From positions 360,896-424,895 of the forward strand of contig JAAOMT010000029.1 of assembly GCA_016748015.1 (NCBI GenBank): a stretch of DNA of 64,000 nucleotides. Direction: 5' to 3'. Numbering within the stretch: the first letter of the stretch is position 1; each line of letters starts with the position of its first letter. This DNA comes from Geosiphon pyriformis (taxonomy: Eukaryota; Glomeromycota; Glomeromycetes; Archaeosporales; Geosiphonaceae). The position numbers and the translations under genes are program-made. Below the pieces are notes generated by a model. It was not told the origin of the DNA, ran no database searches, and worked only from the letters and a program-made list of their open reading frames with translations. This document shows positions 63,055 to 64,000 of the stretch, piece by piece.

Positions 63055-64000
63055 TTTTTATTTTATTATATTATTATTATTTGTTAAAAATACTTAAAAA
63101 ATCAAAAATTAACACAAGATTTTTAAGACAAAACCAAAAATTTGTCAAAATAAAATTATTATTATTATAAATATATATATATTAGCCAAAAATCACAAAA
63201 ATATTAAAATTTTAATTTATAATAATATTAAAAACTATGTAAAAATTTTAGTCAATATTATTATTAAATATTTAAATTCAAAAATTAAAAATTAATTATT
63301 AGTATATATTTCAGGTTTTAATTAATATGTTAATATTTTATGAATAAAAATAAATTTAAAAGAACTAATATAATTTAATACAAAATAAAAACCAGAAATA
63401 CTATGTTAATAAAACAATAGTATTATAAATTGGTGTTTTTATTTTTAATCATAATTTGAAAGTTTTAATACTTTAAAGATTTTAATTAGTTAAGTTTTTT
63501 GTATGATAAACAAAAATTCAATAATAATAACAGATAATACTTAATATTTAACTTTTTTAATATAGTAATTAATTTATTCTAGTGTTTTTTATCTTAATAT
63601 TTTAAAATACAAATTGAACTTTTTGGTTAATAAAAATAGTTATAGTTTTTTTTATTGTTTATTTAAATATTATTGATTTTTAAAAAAAATATTAGCAATA
63701 GTTAAGATATATTAAATTATAATTCAGTAATTATTAATTTAAATCATATTATTTAGAGTTTTTCATTTTTTTCCAATATATTATTACTTATATAAATTAA
63801 AAAAAATAATAATTAAATAAAAATAATCAATAAAAAATAAGTGTAAAAAAAAAATTCCAGAATTTTTTTTACATATATTTTTAAGATTCCAGAATTTTAA
63901 AATTTTAGAATACTAGATAAAAAAAATGAAAAGATTTCAAGAAATTTTGTATAATAAAAATTATATATATATATTATTAATATTAAAAACAAAAAACAAA
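63055..64000. repeat. AT-rich tail with two decayed family B LTR pieces
   Basis: About 63450-63700 resembles a minus-oriented family B LTR (TTTGAAAGTTTTAATACTTTAAAG, then TTTTTTGTATGATAAACAAA, compare TTTTGTATAATAGACAGA at 10915). About 63790-64000 resembles a plus-oriented one (ATTCCAGAATTTT repeats, then TATATATATATATTATTAATA) and runs off the window. 63055-63450 shows nothing recognisable. Confidence 0.4.

Overview
The window looks like a slice of a large, AT-rich, transposon-dominated fungal nuclear genome. Two spliced genes show the standard code, short GT-AG introns and fungal-type products. I infer an early-diverging fungus, most likely an arbuscular mycorrhizal fungus (Glomeromycotina; a Gigaspora-like genome would fit). 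That inference rests on composition, intron style and element types, not on a database match.

Layout. 1-9570: a Ty3/Gypsy element on the minus strand (family A), with LTRs at both ends, followed by a third family A LTR (9571-10513). 10514-22718: family B Gypsy material, comprising a gag-linker fragment, a nearly complete minus-strand element (10797-20887), and the 3' end of a plus-strand copy with its LTR (20888-22718). 22719-29357: a heavily decayed minus-strand family B copy. It is split by a 2.04-kb hAT-like insertion with an 8-bp target duplication, which itself holds a family B solo LTR, and by a family A solo LTR. 29358-30877 and 37578-39665: very AT-rich DNA without recognisable genes. 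30878-37577: the only host genes, a divergent pair of a Yak1/DYRK protein kinase (7 exons, minus) and a 3-hydroxyisobutyryl-CoA hydrolase (9 exons, plus). 39666-63054: three copies of one LINE family (A minus, B plus, C minus). B and C lie tail to tail as a 7-kb-arm inverted repeat. 63055-64000: AT-rich DNA with decayed family B LTR pieces.

How the elements work. Both Gypsy families share an unusual plan: Gag, CCHC zinc knuckle, aspartic protease, a conserved cysteine-rich domain, a trimeric-type dUTPase, reverse transcriptase/RNase H and integrase. A separate third ORF lies between the integrase and the 3' LTR. Both use a primer-binding site beginning TGGTGCTC, and both carry a tandem array upstream of the TATA box in U3 (20-bp period in A, 40-bp in B). 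The LINEs encode ORF1 (RRM-like domains plus CCHC knuckle) and ORF2 (endonuclease, reverse transcriptase, RNase H, C-terminal CCHC), linked by a stop/start overlap.

Condition. Nearly all transposon ORFs are broken, largely by C-to-T or G-to-A nonsense changes (Trp, Gln and Arg codons to stops), often with the frame otherwise preserved. LINE B also contains a scaffold gap flanked by an exact 561-bp repeat, which I judge to be an unmerged contig overlap. The dUTPase-bearing Gypsy families with an unassigned cysteine-rich domain and a conserved third ORF are the best candidate for a little-described system here.
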